Shown piece by piece: positions 27,183 through 35,358 of a stretch of DNA of 59,023 nucleotides. The first letter of the stretch is position 1, and the number at the start of each line of letters is the position of its first letter. The notes under the pieces were generated by a model that was not told the origin of the DNA, did no database searches, and saw only the letters and a list, made by a program, of their open reading frames with translations. The position numbers were made by a program, and so were the translations under genes. The stretch comes from an uncultured Erysipelotrichaceae bacterium (GTDB lineage: Bacteria > Bacillota_I > Bacilli_A > RF39 > UBA660): contig CAOJRP010000007.1 in NCBI GenBank assembly GCA_948442015.1, forward strand, positions 1 through 59,023. The letters run 5' to 3'.

Positions 27183-28034
27183 ATGGAACAAGATAAAATG
27201 TATTTGATAAATAAAATATTTAATAATGAAACAATAAGAACAGTGTGGGATAAGGAAAGTGAAAAATACTTTGTTAGTGTAGTTGATGTGGTTGGAGTAT
27301 TATCAGGAAGTGATAATCCGAGAAATTATTGGAAGGTATTAAAGCATCGTTTAAAGAATGAAGGAAATGAGTCGGTTACAAATTGTAACCAACTGAAATT
27401 AAAATCATCAGATGGCAAATATTATAATACAGATGTCGTAGATATTGAAGGAATGTTTAGGATAATTGAGTCAGTTCCTAGTAAAAATGCCGAACCAATA
27501 AAATTGTGGTTGGCTAAGCTAGGAAGTGAAAGAATTGATGAAGTTTTTAATCCATCTATAGCAGCCCAAAGAGCAATTGATTTATATCGAGCAAAAGGAT
27601 ATGATGAAAAATGGATTGCTAAGAGAATAAAAGGTATCCAAGATAGAAAAGGATTGACCGATGTTTGGAAGGAAAGCGGAATAACTGAAGGAAAAGAATA
27701 TGCTATTCTTACAAATGAAATCTATAAAGAGTGGAGTGGCATGACTGCCAAAGAATATAAATTATTTAAAGGTCTTAGAAAAGAATCTTTAAGAGATAAT
27801 ATGAGTGATGTTGAAGTTGCACTTGCTGATTTAGGAGAAATAGCAACTCGAGAAATAGCTAAAAAGAAGAATCCTCAAGGATTAGAAGAGAATGTGGATA
27901 TTGCAAGACGAGGCGGAAAGATTGCAGGTAATGCAAGAAAAGATTTAGAAAGTGAACTTGGAGAAAGTGTTGTTACAGCAAATAATGCTTTAAACTATGT
28001 ATATGTTGATGAAAAAAGTCTAAAAGAGTCATAA
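27183..28034 (+). CDS. Bro-N domain protein (antirepressor-like)
   Basis: 283 residues. The N-terminal 110 residues (IRTVWDKESEKYFVSVVDVV, then DNPRNYWKVLKHRLKNEGNE) are the Bro-N domain found in phage antirepressors and in many single chromosomal genes. The C-terminal half (AAQRAIDLYRAKGYDEKWIA, then KEWSGMTAKEYKLFKGLRKE) matches the partner domain of the chromosomal, DNA-damage-inducible-D-like branch. GGAGGG precedes the ATG at 27183. No phage genes are next to it. It sits directly upstream of rpsF, splitting the usual ychF-rpsF order. Function is not established. Confidence 0.8.
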   Translation: MEQDKMYLINKIFNNETIRTVWDKESEKYFVSVVDVVGVLSGSDNPRNYWKVLKHRLKNEGNESVTNCNQLKLKSSDGKYYNTDVVDIEGMFRIIESVPSKNAEPIKLWLAKLGSERIDEVFNPSIAAQRAIDLYRAKGYDEKWIAKRIKGIQDRKGLTDVWKESGITEGKEYAILTNEIYKEWSGMTAKEYKLFKGLRKESLRDNMSDVEVALADLGEIATREIAKKKNPQGLEENVDIARRGGKIAGNARKDLESELGESVVTANNALNYVYVDEKSLKES

Positions 28035-28063
28035 CTTCATAATATTTAAAAGGAAATAAATTA

Positions 28064-28092
28064 TTTACTTATTAATTAACATTTGTTATAAT
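28064..28092 (+). promoter_or_regulatory. Promoter of the rpsF-ssb-rpsR operon
   Basis: TTTACT (28064-28069), 17 bases, TATAAT (28087-28092). It gives a leader of about 65 bases that carries the S6 leader fold before rpsF. Confidence 0.6.
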
Positions 28093-28111
28093 ACTTAACG
28101 AGTATTAATTT

Positions 28112-28155
28112 ACTCCTTGCTTCATTAAATGAAGCCGAAATTGACCATAAGGAGG
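28112..28155 (+). promoter_or_regulatory. Ribosomal protein S6 leader (rpsF autoregulation)
   Basis: The leader contains CTTCAT (28120-28125), a TAA loop and ATGAAG (28129-28134), followed at once by CCG (28135-28137). An outer helix pairs CTCCTT (28113-28118) with AAGGAG (28149-28154), the ribosome site of rpsF. A hairpin followed by CCG inside a longer helix is the known S6:S18-binding leader. Binding of S6:S18 would lock the ribosome site and repress the operon. The fold is read by eye. Confidence 0.7.
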
Positions 28156-28165
28156 TGTAGAAATA

Positions 28166-28456
28166 ATGAATAAATATGAAATGATGTTTATCGTTAAAGC
28201 GACACAAGAAAGTGAGCAAGTATCTAAAACTGCTAAAAACATTGAATCTATAGTAACTAGTGCTAAAGGCAAAGTAAACGAACTTAAAGAACTTGGTGAA
28301 AAAAAATTAGCTTATCCAATTAAAAAAGAAATTAACGGTTATTACTTCGTAATGAATTTTGAAGCTAATAAAGAAACAATAGCTGAATTAGATAGAAAAG
28401 CTAATATTGATGAAACAATTTTAAGACATTTAATTATTAAATTAGATGAGGAGTAG
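28166..28456 (+). CDS. rpsF: 30S ribosomal protein S6
   Basis: 96 residues, complete. MNKYEMMFIVKATQESEQVS, GEKKLAYPIKKEINGYYFVM and ILRHLIIKLDE are the usual S6 landmarks. S6 pairs with S18 on the platform of the small subunit. Start ATG with AAGGAGGTG upstream. First gene of the operon rpsF-ssb-rpsR. Confidence 0.96.
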   Translation: MNKYEMMFIVKATQESEQVSKTAKNIESIVTSAKGKVNELKELGEKKLAYPIKKEINGYYFVMNFEANKETIAELDRKANIDETILRHLIIKLDEE

Positions 28457-28461
28457 TAATA

Positions 28462-28929
28462 ATGAATAAAGCAATTTTAATAGGAAGATTAACAAGGGAC
28501 CCTGAACTTAGAACAACAACATCTGGTATTTCAAGTACTAGTTTTACTGTTGCTGTTTCAAGAACATATACAAATCAAAATGGGGAAAGAGAAACTGACT
28601 TTATTAACTGTGTTGCATGGCGTAAACAAGCTGAAAATATAGCTAAATATTGCAAAAAAGGTTCTCAAGTAGCTGTTGAAGGAAGAATTCAAACTAGAAG
28701 TTATGATGCTCAAGATGGAACTAAAAGATATGTTACAGAAGTATTAGCTGATAATGTAACTTTCTTAGGAGCAAAAGGAACTAGTGGAGACTTCCAAACT
28801 AATACAAATAACGAAATAGAAAATAATTTTGAGCCTAGTCAAGATATTGAGACTACAGATGTATCTGAAGATCCTTTCAAGGATTTTGGTAATGAAGTAG
28901 CTTTATCTGATGATGACTTACCATTTTAA
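28462..28929 (+). CDS. ssb: Single-stranded DNA-binding protein
   Basis: 155 residues. The OB fold covers about 1-110 (MNKAILIGRLTRDPELRTTT, FINCVAWRKQAENIAKYCKK, GSQVAVEGRIQTRSY). A flexible Asn/Glu-rich linker follows, and the tail ends in SDDDLPF, the acidic tip that recruits replication and repair proteins. It lies five bases after rpsF and before rpsR, the standard order in Bacilli. Confidence 0.96.
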   Translation: MNKAILIGRLTRDPELRTTTSGISSTSFTVAVSRTYTNQNGERETDFINCVAWRKQAENIAKYCKKGSQVAVEGRIQTRSYDAQDGTKRYVTEVLADNVTFLGAKGTSGDFQTNTNNEIENNFEPSQDIETTDVSEDPFKDFGNEVALSDDDLPF

Positions 28930-28945
28930 AAAGGAGGAAATATAG

Positions 28946-29161
28946 ATGGCTGAATTTTATCGTAAGAAAAAGAAAATTTGCCAAATGTGTGCTGGAAAAA
29001 GTGTTGATTATAAAGATGTTATGATAGTTTCTAAATATATTAATGAAAAAGGCAAGATTATGCCTAGAAGAATGACAGGAGCTTGTGCTAAACATCAAAG
29101 ACATATTGCACAACAAATTAAATGGGCAAGATTTATGGCTTTAATACCATATGTTAAATAG
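28946..29161 (+). CDS. rpsR: 30S ribosomal protein S18
   Basis: 71 residues. KKKKICQMCAGKSVDYKDVM and the C-terminal HQRHIAQQIKWARFMALIPY are typical of S18. The two Cys in CQMC suggest the zinc-binding form rather than the Cys-free one. Preceded by AAAGGAGG and followed by a strong terminator. Confidence 0.95.
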   Translation: MAEFYRKKKKICQMCAGKSVDYKDVMIVSKYINEKGKIMPRRMTGACAKHQRHIAQQIKWARFMALIPYVK

Positions 29162-29187
29162 GACACTTAATAAAAGTGTCTTTTTTA
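29161..29187 (+). terminator. Terminator of the rpsF operon
   Basis: GACACTT (29162-29168), an AATAA loop, AAGTGTC (29174-29180) and six Ts. A textbook factor-independent terminator directly after the rpsR stop. Confidence 0.9.
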
Positions 29188-29199
29188 GAATAACATTTA

Positions 29200-29257
29200 G
29201 TATAAATTGTAAAATCAAAATGGTACAAATTGTAAAATGAAATTAGTACAATTTGTA
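29200..29257 (+). promoter_or_regulatory. Three 23-bp-phased near-palindromes (iteron-like operator)
   Basis: TATAAATTGTA (29201-29211), TACAAATTGTA (29224-29234) and TACAATTTGTA (29247-29257) repeat with an exact period of 23 bases. Each copy is close to its own reverse complement (TACAAWTTGTA), and the bases after the first two (AAATCAAAATG, AAATGAAATTA) are also similar. Sites on one face of the helix at about two turns apart fit a cooperative dimeric repressor. They lie between the rpsR terminator and the DUF4143 ATPase gene, whose start is 59 bases on. Confidence 0.6.
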
Positions 29258-29315
29258 AGATAAAGTATTTTAAAATTAAAAGAAATAGTATATAATTGTA
29301 TTAGGAGTGATTGCT

Positions 29316-30578
29316 ATGGGAGAATACTTACCTCGAATTGTTGACGCAGAATTAAAAAATAAATTAGAATATATGGGAGCTGTTGTGATTGAAGGACCAA
29401 AATGGTGTGGTAAATCAACAACTGCTAGACAATATTGTAATAGTTTAGTTGAATTTCAAGATCCAGATAAAAAAATTCAATATGATAATATTAGTACTAC
29501 AAAACCGTCTTTATTTTTAGAGGGAGCAAAACCAAGACTTTTTGATGAATGGCAAATGTATCCAGTTGTATGGGATTCGATTAGAATGGATGTTGACCAT
29601 ACAGGATTAAAAGGGCAGTATATTTTAACTGGATCAGCCAAGCCAAAAGAAGGACAAACTATGCATACTGGAACTGGAAGAATTTCTAGGATTATAATGC
29701 GACCAATGTCTTTGTTTGAATCAAAGGATTCTGATGGTCAAGTATCATTAAAAGATATTATTGCTAATAAAGAAATATCTTGTGTATCTACTCTCGAGTT
29801 AGAAGATATTATTGATGTAATGATAAGAGGTGGGTGGCCTGAATCTTTAAATATTGATGGAAACAACAAATATGAAGTAGCTAAAGAATATGTTGAAAGT
29901 TTAGTTAATGAAGATGTTAAAATAGTTGATGGAATTGAAAGAGACAGACTAAAAATGAGTGCTCTTTTAAAAAGTATTAGTAGAAATTTATCTACATCAA
30001 CAAATAAATCGACAATAGTTGATGATATATCAAATCTTTTTTTTCAAGATATTTCTCGTCCAACAGCTATTGATTATTTAAATACTTTAGAAAAATTATT
30101 TGTTTTAGAATATGTTCCAGCAACAAATTTAAATTTGAGGTCTTCAATTCAACTTCGAAAAAGTCCTAAAATAGAATTGGTAGATCCATCTATAGCTATT
30201 GCGTCTTTAGGGTTAAAAAAAGAAAACTTAATAAATGATTTAAATTTTACAGGATTTATATTTGAAAATTTATGTTATAGAGATTTGAAAATATATGCTG
30301 AATCAATAAATGCTGATCTTTTTTATTATAGAGATAATAAAGACTTCGAAGTGGATTTTATTCTTAGAACAGAAGATGATAAATGGGGAGCTATTGAAGT
30401 AAAACTAGGAGCTGGACAGATAGAACAAGCGGCAAAGGATCTTAAAGCTTTTAAAGAAAAAATTGATTTAGAAAAATGTGGTGAGCCAAAATTCTTAATG
30501 GTTTTAACTGGATCAACTTTGTCATATGTTCGTGATGATGGCATTTATGTAGTATCAATTGGAAATTTAAAAAATTAA
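29316..30578 (+). CDS. DUF4143 ATPase (AAA_14) with PD-(D/E)XK-like domain
   Basis: 420 residues from ATG 29316, eight bases after AGGAG. Walker A is EGPKWCGKSTTARQY, Walker B LFDEWQM, sensor 1 ILTGSAKP; then the DUF4143 part (IRGGWPESLNI, SRPTAIDYLNTLEKLFVLEY). Near the end DFEVDFILRTEDDKWGAIEV followed by KLG has the D...E-x-K order of a PD-(D/E)XK nuclease fold. Such ATPases are common, mobile and of unknown role; some behave as single-gene defence or addiction modules in proposals. It has its own operator-like upstream region. A broken relative from a different subgroup lies at 7223-8413. Confidence 0.85.
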   Translation: MGEYLPRIVDAELKNKLEYMGAVVIEGPKWCGKSTTARQYCNSLVEFQDPDKKIQYDNISTTKPSLFLEGAKPRLFDEWQMYPVVWDSIRMDVDHTGLKGQYILTGSAKPKEGQTMHTGTGRISRIIMRPMSLFESKDSDGQVSLKDIIANKEISCVSTLELEDIIDVMIRGGWPESLNIDGNNKYEVAKEYVESLVNEDVKIVDGIERDRLKMSALLKSISRNLSTSTNKSTIVDDISNLFFQDISRPTAIDYLNTLEKLFVLEYVPATNLNLRSSIQLRKSPKIELVDPSIAIASLGLKKENLINDLNFTGFIFENLCYRDLKIYAESINADLFYYRDNKDFEVDFILRTEDDKWGAIEVKLGAGQIEQAAKDLKAFKEKIDLEKCGEPKFLMVLTGSTLSYVRDDGIYVVSIGNLKN

Positions 30579-30661
30579 TTGTGTGATATTAAAATACTAA
30601 TTTAAATTAGTTACATAAAAAAATTATATTATGATACAATGGTTATAGATTGAGAGGAATG

Positions 30662-31422
30662 ATGAGTATGAAAATTGATTTTCAAGATAAAGTTATTTTA
30701 GTTACGGGAGGAACTTCTGGGATTGGAAGACAAATAAGTAAGCAATTATTAGAAAATAATGCAAGTGTTATTATAATTTATGGCCATAATGATAAACTTG
30801 CCGAAGAGACAATTCTTTAATTGTCTAGTTATAAAGATAATATTTTATTAATAAAATGCGATTTATCCAAAGAAACAGAAGTAGATAATATGTTTAAAGA
30901 AATCAATACTAATTTTAACAAGCTAGATGGTTTAGTAAATTGTGCTGCTTATGATAAAGTATTATCTATTGAAGATTTAACAATCGAAGAATTTAGACAT
31001 GAATTAAATGTTAATGTGGTAGCAAGGTGGCAATGTATAAAAAATGCAATACCTTTAATGAAAAACGCAGAAAAACCTAGAGTAGTTAATATAGCCTCAC
31101 GATTAGGAACAAGGCCTATGGAAGATTCTTTGGCTTATTGTACTTGTGAAGCAGCAACTATTATGATGACAAAATGCTGTGCATTAGAATTAGCTAAATA
31201 CAATATTAGAGTTAATACTGTCAGTCCTTCTTTAACCTTAACTCCTTTAGGTATGCAAAGTTATACTGAAGAAGAAATAAAAGCAACAGCAGAAAAAATC
31301 CTAGTAAAAGGCTTGGAACAACTGAAGATACCGCAAATTTAGTTTTATTCTTATTAAGTGAACAGGCAGATTATATAAATGGGGAAAACGTTAATGTAAA
31401 TGGTGGAATATTATTAAAATAA
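30662..31422 (+). pseudogene. Short-chain dehydrogenase, broken
   Basis: Starts at ATG 30662 with FQDKVILVTGGTSGIGRQIS, the cofactor-binding TGxxxGIG motif. An in-frame TAA stands at 30818-30820, directly followed by the rest of the fold in the same frame (INTNFNKLDGLVNCAAYDKV, PRVVNIASRLGTRP). A frameshift near 31310 puts the end (TEDTANLVLFLLSEQADYIN) in another frame up to the TAA at 31420-31422. The catalytic YxxxK reads YCTCE, so Lys is missing. Stop, shift and lost catalytic residue together show true decay. Confidence 0.85.
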
Positions 31423-31449
31423 AACTCTAGAACTTTGGAAGTGAAATTA

Positions 31450-32115
31450 ATGGAAGTAATTTGTCGATATTTTTTATATTTTATTATCTATGCTTTTATA
31501 GGCTGGTCTATGGAAGTAATATGTAAGTTATTTGAACTAAAAAAATTTGTTAATAGAGGATTTCTAATTGGACCAATATGTCCAATATATGGCTATGGTG
31601 TTTTAGGAATTGTTCTATTGATAGGTCAAAATACAAAAGATATTTTAGATGTCTTTTTAAAATCAATTTTAATTTGTTCTCTTTTAGAGTATTTTACTTC
31701 TTATATTATGGAAAAATTATTTAAAGCTAGATGGTGGGATTATTCTCGAAGAAAATTTAATATTAATGGAAGAATATGTTTAGAAACAATGATTCCTTTT
31801 GGATTACTTGGTTGTTTTGTTGTATATATTGTTCATCCAATTATTGTAAATTTTGTTGCTTTATTTAGTCAATCTATAGTAATTATAACGGCTATTATTT
31901 TGTTTGTAATTTATTTCATTGATAACATTGTCTCATTTAATGTCATGAACAAGATAAAATCGGAAATTAAAAAACAAACTGTTGATAATACGGAGGTTAT
32001 TCGTAAAAAAGTACTTGATTGGTTAGCAACTAACTCAATATTATATCGTCATATTAAAACAGCTTACCCAAAATTTAAGATTTATAATAAGATGATTGAA
32101 AAAAAGCAAAATTAA
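31450..32115 (+). CDS. CmpB-type putative ABC transporter membrane protein
   Basis: 221 residues with five or six hydrophobic segments. YAFIGWSMEVICKLFELKKF, VNRGFLIGPICPIYGYGVLG and SYIMEKLFKARWWDYS are the landmarks of the ABC_trans_CmpB family (a putative type IV ABC-transporter permease, role not shown). The end is a soluble, basic helix. ATG 31450 is chosen because the site GGAAGTG lies just before it. The stop is 11 bases before the ydcF-like start. Confidence 0.8.
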   Translation: MEVICRYFLYFIIYAFIGWSMEVICKLFELKKFVNRGFLIGPICPIYGYGVLGIVLLIGQNTKDILDVFLKSILICSLLEYFTSYIMEKLFKARWWDYSRRKFNINGRICLETMIPFGLLGCFVVYIVHPIIVNFVALFSQSIVIITAIILFVIYFIDNIVSFNVMNKIKSEIKKQTVDNTEVIRKKVLDWLATNSILYRHIKTAYPKFKIYNKMIEKKQN

Positions 32116-32125
32116 AGGAGATTTT

Positions 32126-32761
32126 ATGAAACTATCAAATATAAATGATGAACAATTAACTGATGAAGATATAAATGCTATTGTCTATTCTAGCATTTTT
32201 GATAATGGAAATTATAGTAAATATTGTTTAGTATTTGGTAATAGCATGCTTTTAAAAGAAAGAGTAGAAACTGCTGTTAGAGAATATAAAAATAAAAGGT
32301 TTGAAAAAATTATTTTTATGGGTGGAGTAAATGGTGTCAGTAATCAAGATAATTCTAATATAGCAGAAGCTTTAAAAATGAAGGAATTAGCTATCAAACT
32401 GGGAGTAAAAGAAGAAAATATATTACTAGATACTACATCAAATAATACTTTTGAAAATGTTGATAATGCCTTAGAACTTTTAAAAGATGAGTTATCAACA
32501 ATTAAAAGTTTAACAATAATAACAAGTGAATTTCATTTGAAAAGGTGTTATGCTATTTTAAAAAAGAAATTGCCTTGGATGGAAGTTACTTTAATTTCTG
32601 CAAAAGATGGTTTTACTGATAAAGATAATTGGTTTTTATCCGATAATAGTTGGAATAGTGGAAGAAGTTTAGCAACATATGAAGCACATTTATTGGTTAA
32701 ATATGCAAAAGAAGACAAAATAGCAGACTTAGAAATAGATTTAGATAAAAGAAAAAATTAA
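32126..32761 (+). CDS. YdcF-like DUF218 protein
   Basis: 211 residues. YCLVFGNSM, KIIFMGGVNGV, LDTTSNNTFENVDNALELL and LTIITSEFHLKRCYAILKK match the DUF218 fold of YdcF/SanA/ElyC. This is the soluble type, without membrane helices. YdcF binds S-adenosylmethionine in E. coli; other members affect the envelope. Start ATG 32126 behind AAAGGAG. Confidence 0.82.
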   Translation: MKLSNINDEQLTDEDINAIVYSSIFDNGNYSKYCLVFGNSMLLKERVETAVREYKNKRFEKIIFMGGVNGVSNQDNSNIAEALKMKELAIKLGVKEENILLDTTSNNTFENVDNALELLKDELSTIKSLTIITSEFHLKRCYAILKKKLPWMEVTLISAKDGFTDKDNWFLSDNSWNSGRSLATYEAHLLVKYAKEDKIADLEIDLDKRKN

Positions 32762-32799
32762 ATAAATATATTATAAAATATTAATAAGGAAGTGTTAAA

Positions 32800-33438
32800 A
32801 TGATAATTACAGAAGAAATGTTAAATAAAAAAGTTCCTAAAGATATGATACCTACTAGATTAGATAGTGCTTTAAATTTATATACTAATGTTCTTTATGG
32901 TGATGAAATAGGAATAATTGTTTATAATACCAATCCTAATACTTGGAATTGCCTTTATTCATTTTACGAATTAAATCATAAATTTACTATTGATAATTAT
33001 AAGATTAATAAAGAAAATCCTACATTTGAGGAATTGATTGAAGAATACAAAAAAATATATCATAAAGTTTACGAACAAGAAAAAGGTTATATCAAAGAAA
33101 AGAGAATTAATATTTTAAGTGATGAATTTAAAAAGACTTTTAAGTTAGATGGTGTTAATATTAATGAGGAATTAGAACCGATATTTGAACTTAAATTCTC
33201 TAAATCTAAAAATGTGTGGACATTATATTATTTTGAAAATTATGTTGCAAATAAGGTTGATAATATAAATGACTTATTAAAACAAAATTTATATGAACAA
33301 AAAATATTGCCATTAGACCCTTCTATTACAGCAATTGATAGTATAGAAGTTGCTAGTAATATATCTTATCTTTTATCTCTTCAAAATAATATAGATAAGT
33401 TAAATAATAACTTAATTGAATTGGATATTCAAAAATGA
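32800..33438 (+). CDS. Unknown 212-residue protein
   Basis: Starts at ATG behind AAGGAAG. The protein is mixed alpha/beta with many Asn and Tyr; IIVYNTNPNTWNCLYSFYEL and EPIFELKFSKSKNVWTLYYF may be strands of one domain, and the C-terminus is helical (LLSLQNNIDKLNNNLIELD). No known family. The stop overlaps the next start (ATGA), suggesting coupling with the PnuC-like transporter. Confidence 0.6.
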   Translation: MIITEEMLNKKVPKDMIPTRLDSALNLYTNVLYGDEIGIIVYNTNPNTWNCLYSFYELNHKFTIDNYKINKENPTFEELIEEYKKIYHKVYEQEKGYIKEKRINILSDEFKKTFKLDGVNINEELEPIFELKFSKSKNVWTLYYFENYVANKVDNINDLLKQNLYEQKILPLDPSITAIDSIEVASNISYLLSLQNNIDKLNNNLIELDIQK

Positions 33439-34106
33439 ATAAAAAATATTTAATAGTAACCATAATATGTTTAGCAATATCTTTAATATCGGGTGCAATA
33501 TTTGATGATATTTTAATAGGTGGAGCAAGTCTTTTTACAGGTCTTTTATGTGCTTATTTATCTAGTGAAGGAAAAAGAAGTAGTTATATTCTAGGTTTAA
33601 TTAATTATTTGTTAATAGGATATGTTTCTTTTAAAAATGGCCTTTATGGTTTGTTCATATTTGGAGTAATTATTTGCCCTATATTACAAATACAAGGATT
33701 TATTAGTTGGAGTAAAAATTTAAATAAAGATAATAACGTTAAAGTACGTGAGTTTACTTTAAAAAATTCTATTATAATAACTATTTCTTGTATAGTTGGA
33801 AGTTTAATTTTAAGTTATTTATTAACTTTAATTCCTTCACAAAGAATTGCTTTTTTAGATGCCTCATCAAACATCATTAATTTATGTGCTGTAATATTAT
33901 CAATATTAAGATTTAAGGAATGTTGGTGGATATGGCTTATCAATAACACTATTGATTTAACCATATGGTTAATAACGTTTATATCAAAGGGGGAAAATTC
34001 TGGTATGATGTTTTTAGTTTCAATTGGGTATTTACTCATAAATATTTATGGTATAATTAAGTGGAATATAGAAGCAAAGAAAGGATATGTTTTAATTGAA
34101 AAATAA
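33435..34106 (+). CDS. PnuC-like nicotinamide riboside/NMN transporter
   Basis: 223 residues with seven hydrophobic segments. The family mark is the aromatic CWWIWLINNTIDLTIWLITF near residues 160-180, which lines the substrate channel of PnuC (W..W...N.....W). IQGFISWSKN and the C-terminal IKWNIEAKKG fit the family. These are facilitators for ribosylated vitamins B3 or relatives. Overlaps the genes on both sides by 4 and 11 bases. Confidence 0.8.
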   Translation: MNKKYLIVTIICLAISLISGAIFDDILIGGASLFTGLLCAYLSSEGKRSSYILGLINYLLIGYVSFKNGLYGLFIFGVIICPILQIQGFISWSKNLNKDNNVKVREFTLKNSIIITISCIVGSLILSYLLTLIPSQRIAFLDASSNIINLCAVILSILRFKECWWIWLINNTIDLTIWLITFISKGENSGMMFLVSIGYLLINIYGIIKWNIEAKKGYVLIEK

Positions 34107-34653
34107 TTATTTTATAATTCATGGTAGTTTTAGTAATCCTTTTTCTAATTGGATACCATGGTTAAGAAAAGAAATTGAAAATAGAGGTGTAGAAAACGTA
34201 TATACACCTGATTTACCAAGTGGAGTTGGGTATCAAAATTTCGATAATTGGAATGAACTTATAAAAGTATATGTTAAAGCTGGACTTATAAATGAAAATA
34301 CAATCATATTTGCTCATTCTATAGCACCAGCATTTGTTGCAAAATTTTTAATTAATAACCAAGTTAAAGTAAAAAGGCTAATCTTTGTTTGTGGCTTTAA
34401 TAATTATTTAGGTATAAACGAGGAATATGATAATGTTAATAAAACAATGTATTTGGATAATTTGGAAGATGTTAAAAACTATTGTGATGATATTATTTGT
34501 TATTATAGTAAAAATGATCCTTATGTTAAATATGAAGTAGAAAAAAGTTTTGCTGATACTATTGCTACAAAACAAGTTATAATTGATGACGGAGGACACT
34601 TAAATGCCGAAAGTGGGTATACAGAGTTCCCTGATTTATTAAAGTATATTTAA
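34096..34653 (+). CDS. RBBP9/YdeN-type serine hydrolase
   Basis: 185 residues starting at a TTG inside the end of pnuC. FIIHGSFSNPFSNWIPWLRK and VYTPDLPSG give the start of the alpha/beta-hydrolase fold; the nucleophile Ser stands in IFAHSIAPAF (GHSLG-like), Asp in SKNDPYV and His in DGGHLN. The size and motifs fit the RBBP9/YdeN family, whose natural substrates are unknown. AAAGGA upstream is a little far from the TTG. Confidence 0.78.
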   Translation: MKNNYFIIHGSFSNPFSNWIPWLRKEIENRGVENVYTPDLPSGVGYQNFDNWNELIKVYVKAGLINENTIIFAHSIAPAFVAKFLINNQVKVKRLIFVCGFNNYLGINEEYDNVNKTMYLDNLEDVKNYCDDIICYYSKNDPYVKYEVEKSFADTIATKQVIIDDGGHLNAESGYTEFPDLLKYI

Positions 34654-34669
34654 GAAAGAGGTGTAGTAG

Positions 34670-35329
34670 ATGAAATTAGTTTTAACTTCTAGTGGTATTG
34701 CCAATAAAAGTATAGAAGAAGAATTAAAAAATATTATCGGTAAGGATTTTAAAGATTTAAAAATGTTATTTTGTACAACTGCCTCCAATTATGAAGGTGG
34801 GGATATGAATGATTGGCTTATTAAAGATATAGAATATTTTAAAAAATTAGGTTTTAAAATAGATTTATGCGATATTAATGGAGTTGATATTGAAAACTTT
34901 TTACCACGATTTGAATGGGCTGATGTTCTATTTTTTGAAGGTGGGAATACACAATGGTTAAGAAAAAGTATTAAAACATCAGGTTTAGAAGAACATTTGA
35001 ATAAATTATTGGAAACGCGAATTTGGATTGGAGCAAGTGCAGGTAGTTGTGTATTATGTCCAACTATTTGTAATTCATGTCAAGACTTATTTGATGAGTA
35101 TATTAAAGATTATCCAATTGATGGCTTAAATTTAGTTGATTTTCAATTTATACCTCATTTTAATAATGAATTTTTTCCTAAGATAAGAAAAGAAAATCTT
35201 TTAAATGCAAGTAAAAATTTAAAAAGTATTGATGGAAATAAATTATATGTTATTGATGATAATGGAGCAATTTTTGTAGATGATGAAAAAATTAAAATTA
35301 TTAGTGAAGGAAATTGGTTTGAAATATAA
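34670..35329 (+). CDS. Peptidase E-like protein (family S51)
   Basis: 219 residues. LFFEGGNTQWLRKSI and WIGASAGSCVLCP are the S51 landmarks; Ser in GASAGS is the nucleophile and the oxyanion turn is the GGN. The His/Glu partners fit FIPHFNNEF. Family members are Asp-dipeptidase PepE and cyanophycinase-like proteins; which one cannot be told. AGAGGTG precedes the ATG. Confidence 0.85.
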   Translation: MKLVLTSSGIANKSIEEELKNIIGKDFKDLKMLFCTTASNYEGGDMNDWLIKDIEYFKKLGFKIDLCDINGVDIENFLPRFEWADVLFFEGGNTQWLRKSIKTSGLEEHLNKLLETRIWIGASAGSCVLCPTICNSCQDLFDEYIKDYPIDGLNLVDFQFIPHFNNEFFPKIRKENLLNASKNLKSIDGNKLYVIDDNGAIFVDDEKIKIISEGNWFEI

Positions 35330-35358
35330 AAAAATATTTTTTGAAAGGATGGGATATT

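Noticed and set aside
29200-29257. Short CRISPR array
   Set aside because: Three repeats of 11-16 bases with 7-12-base similar gaps do not fit CRISPR repeat and spacer sizes, and no cas genes are near.
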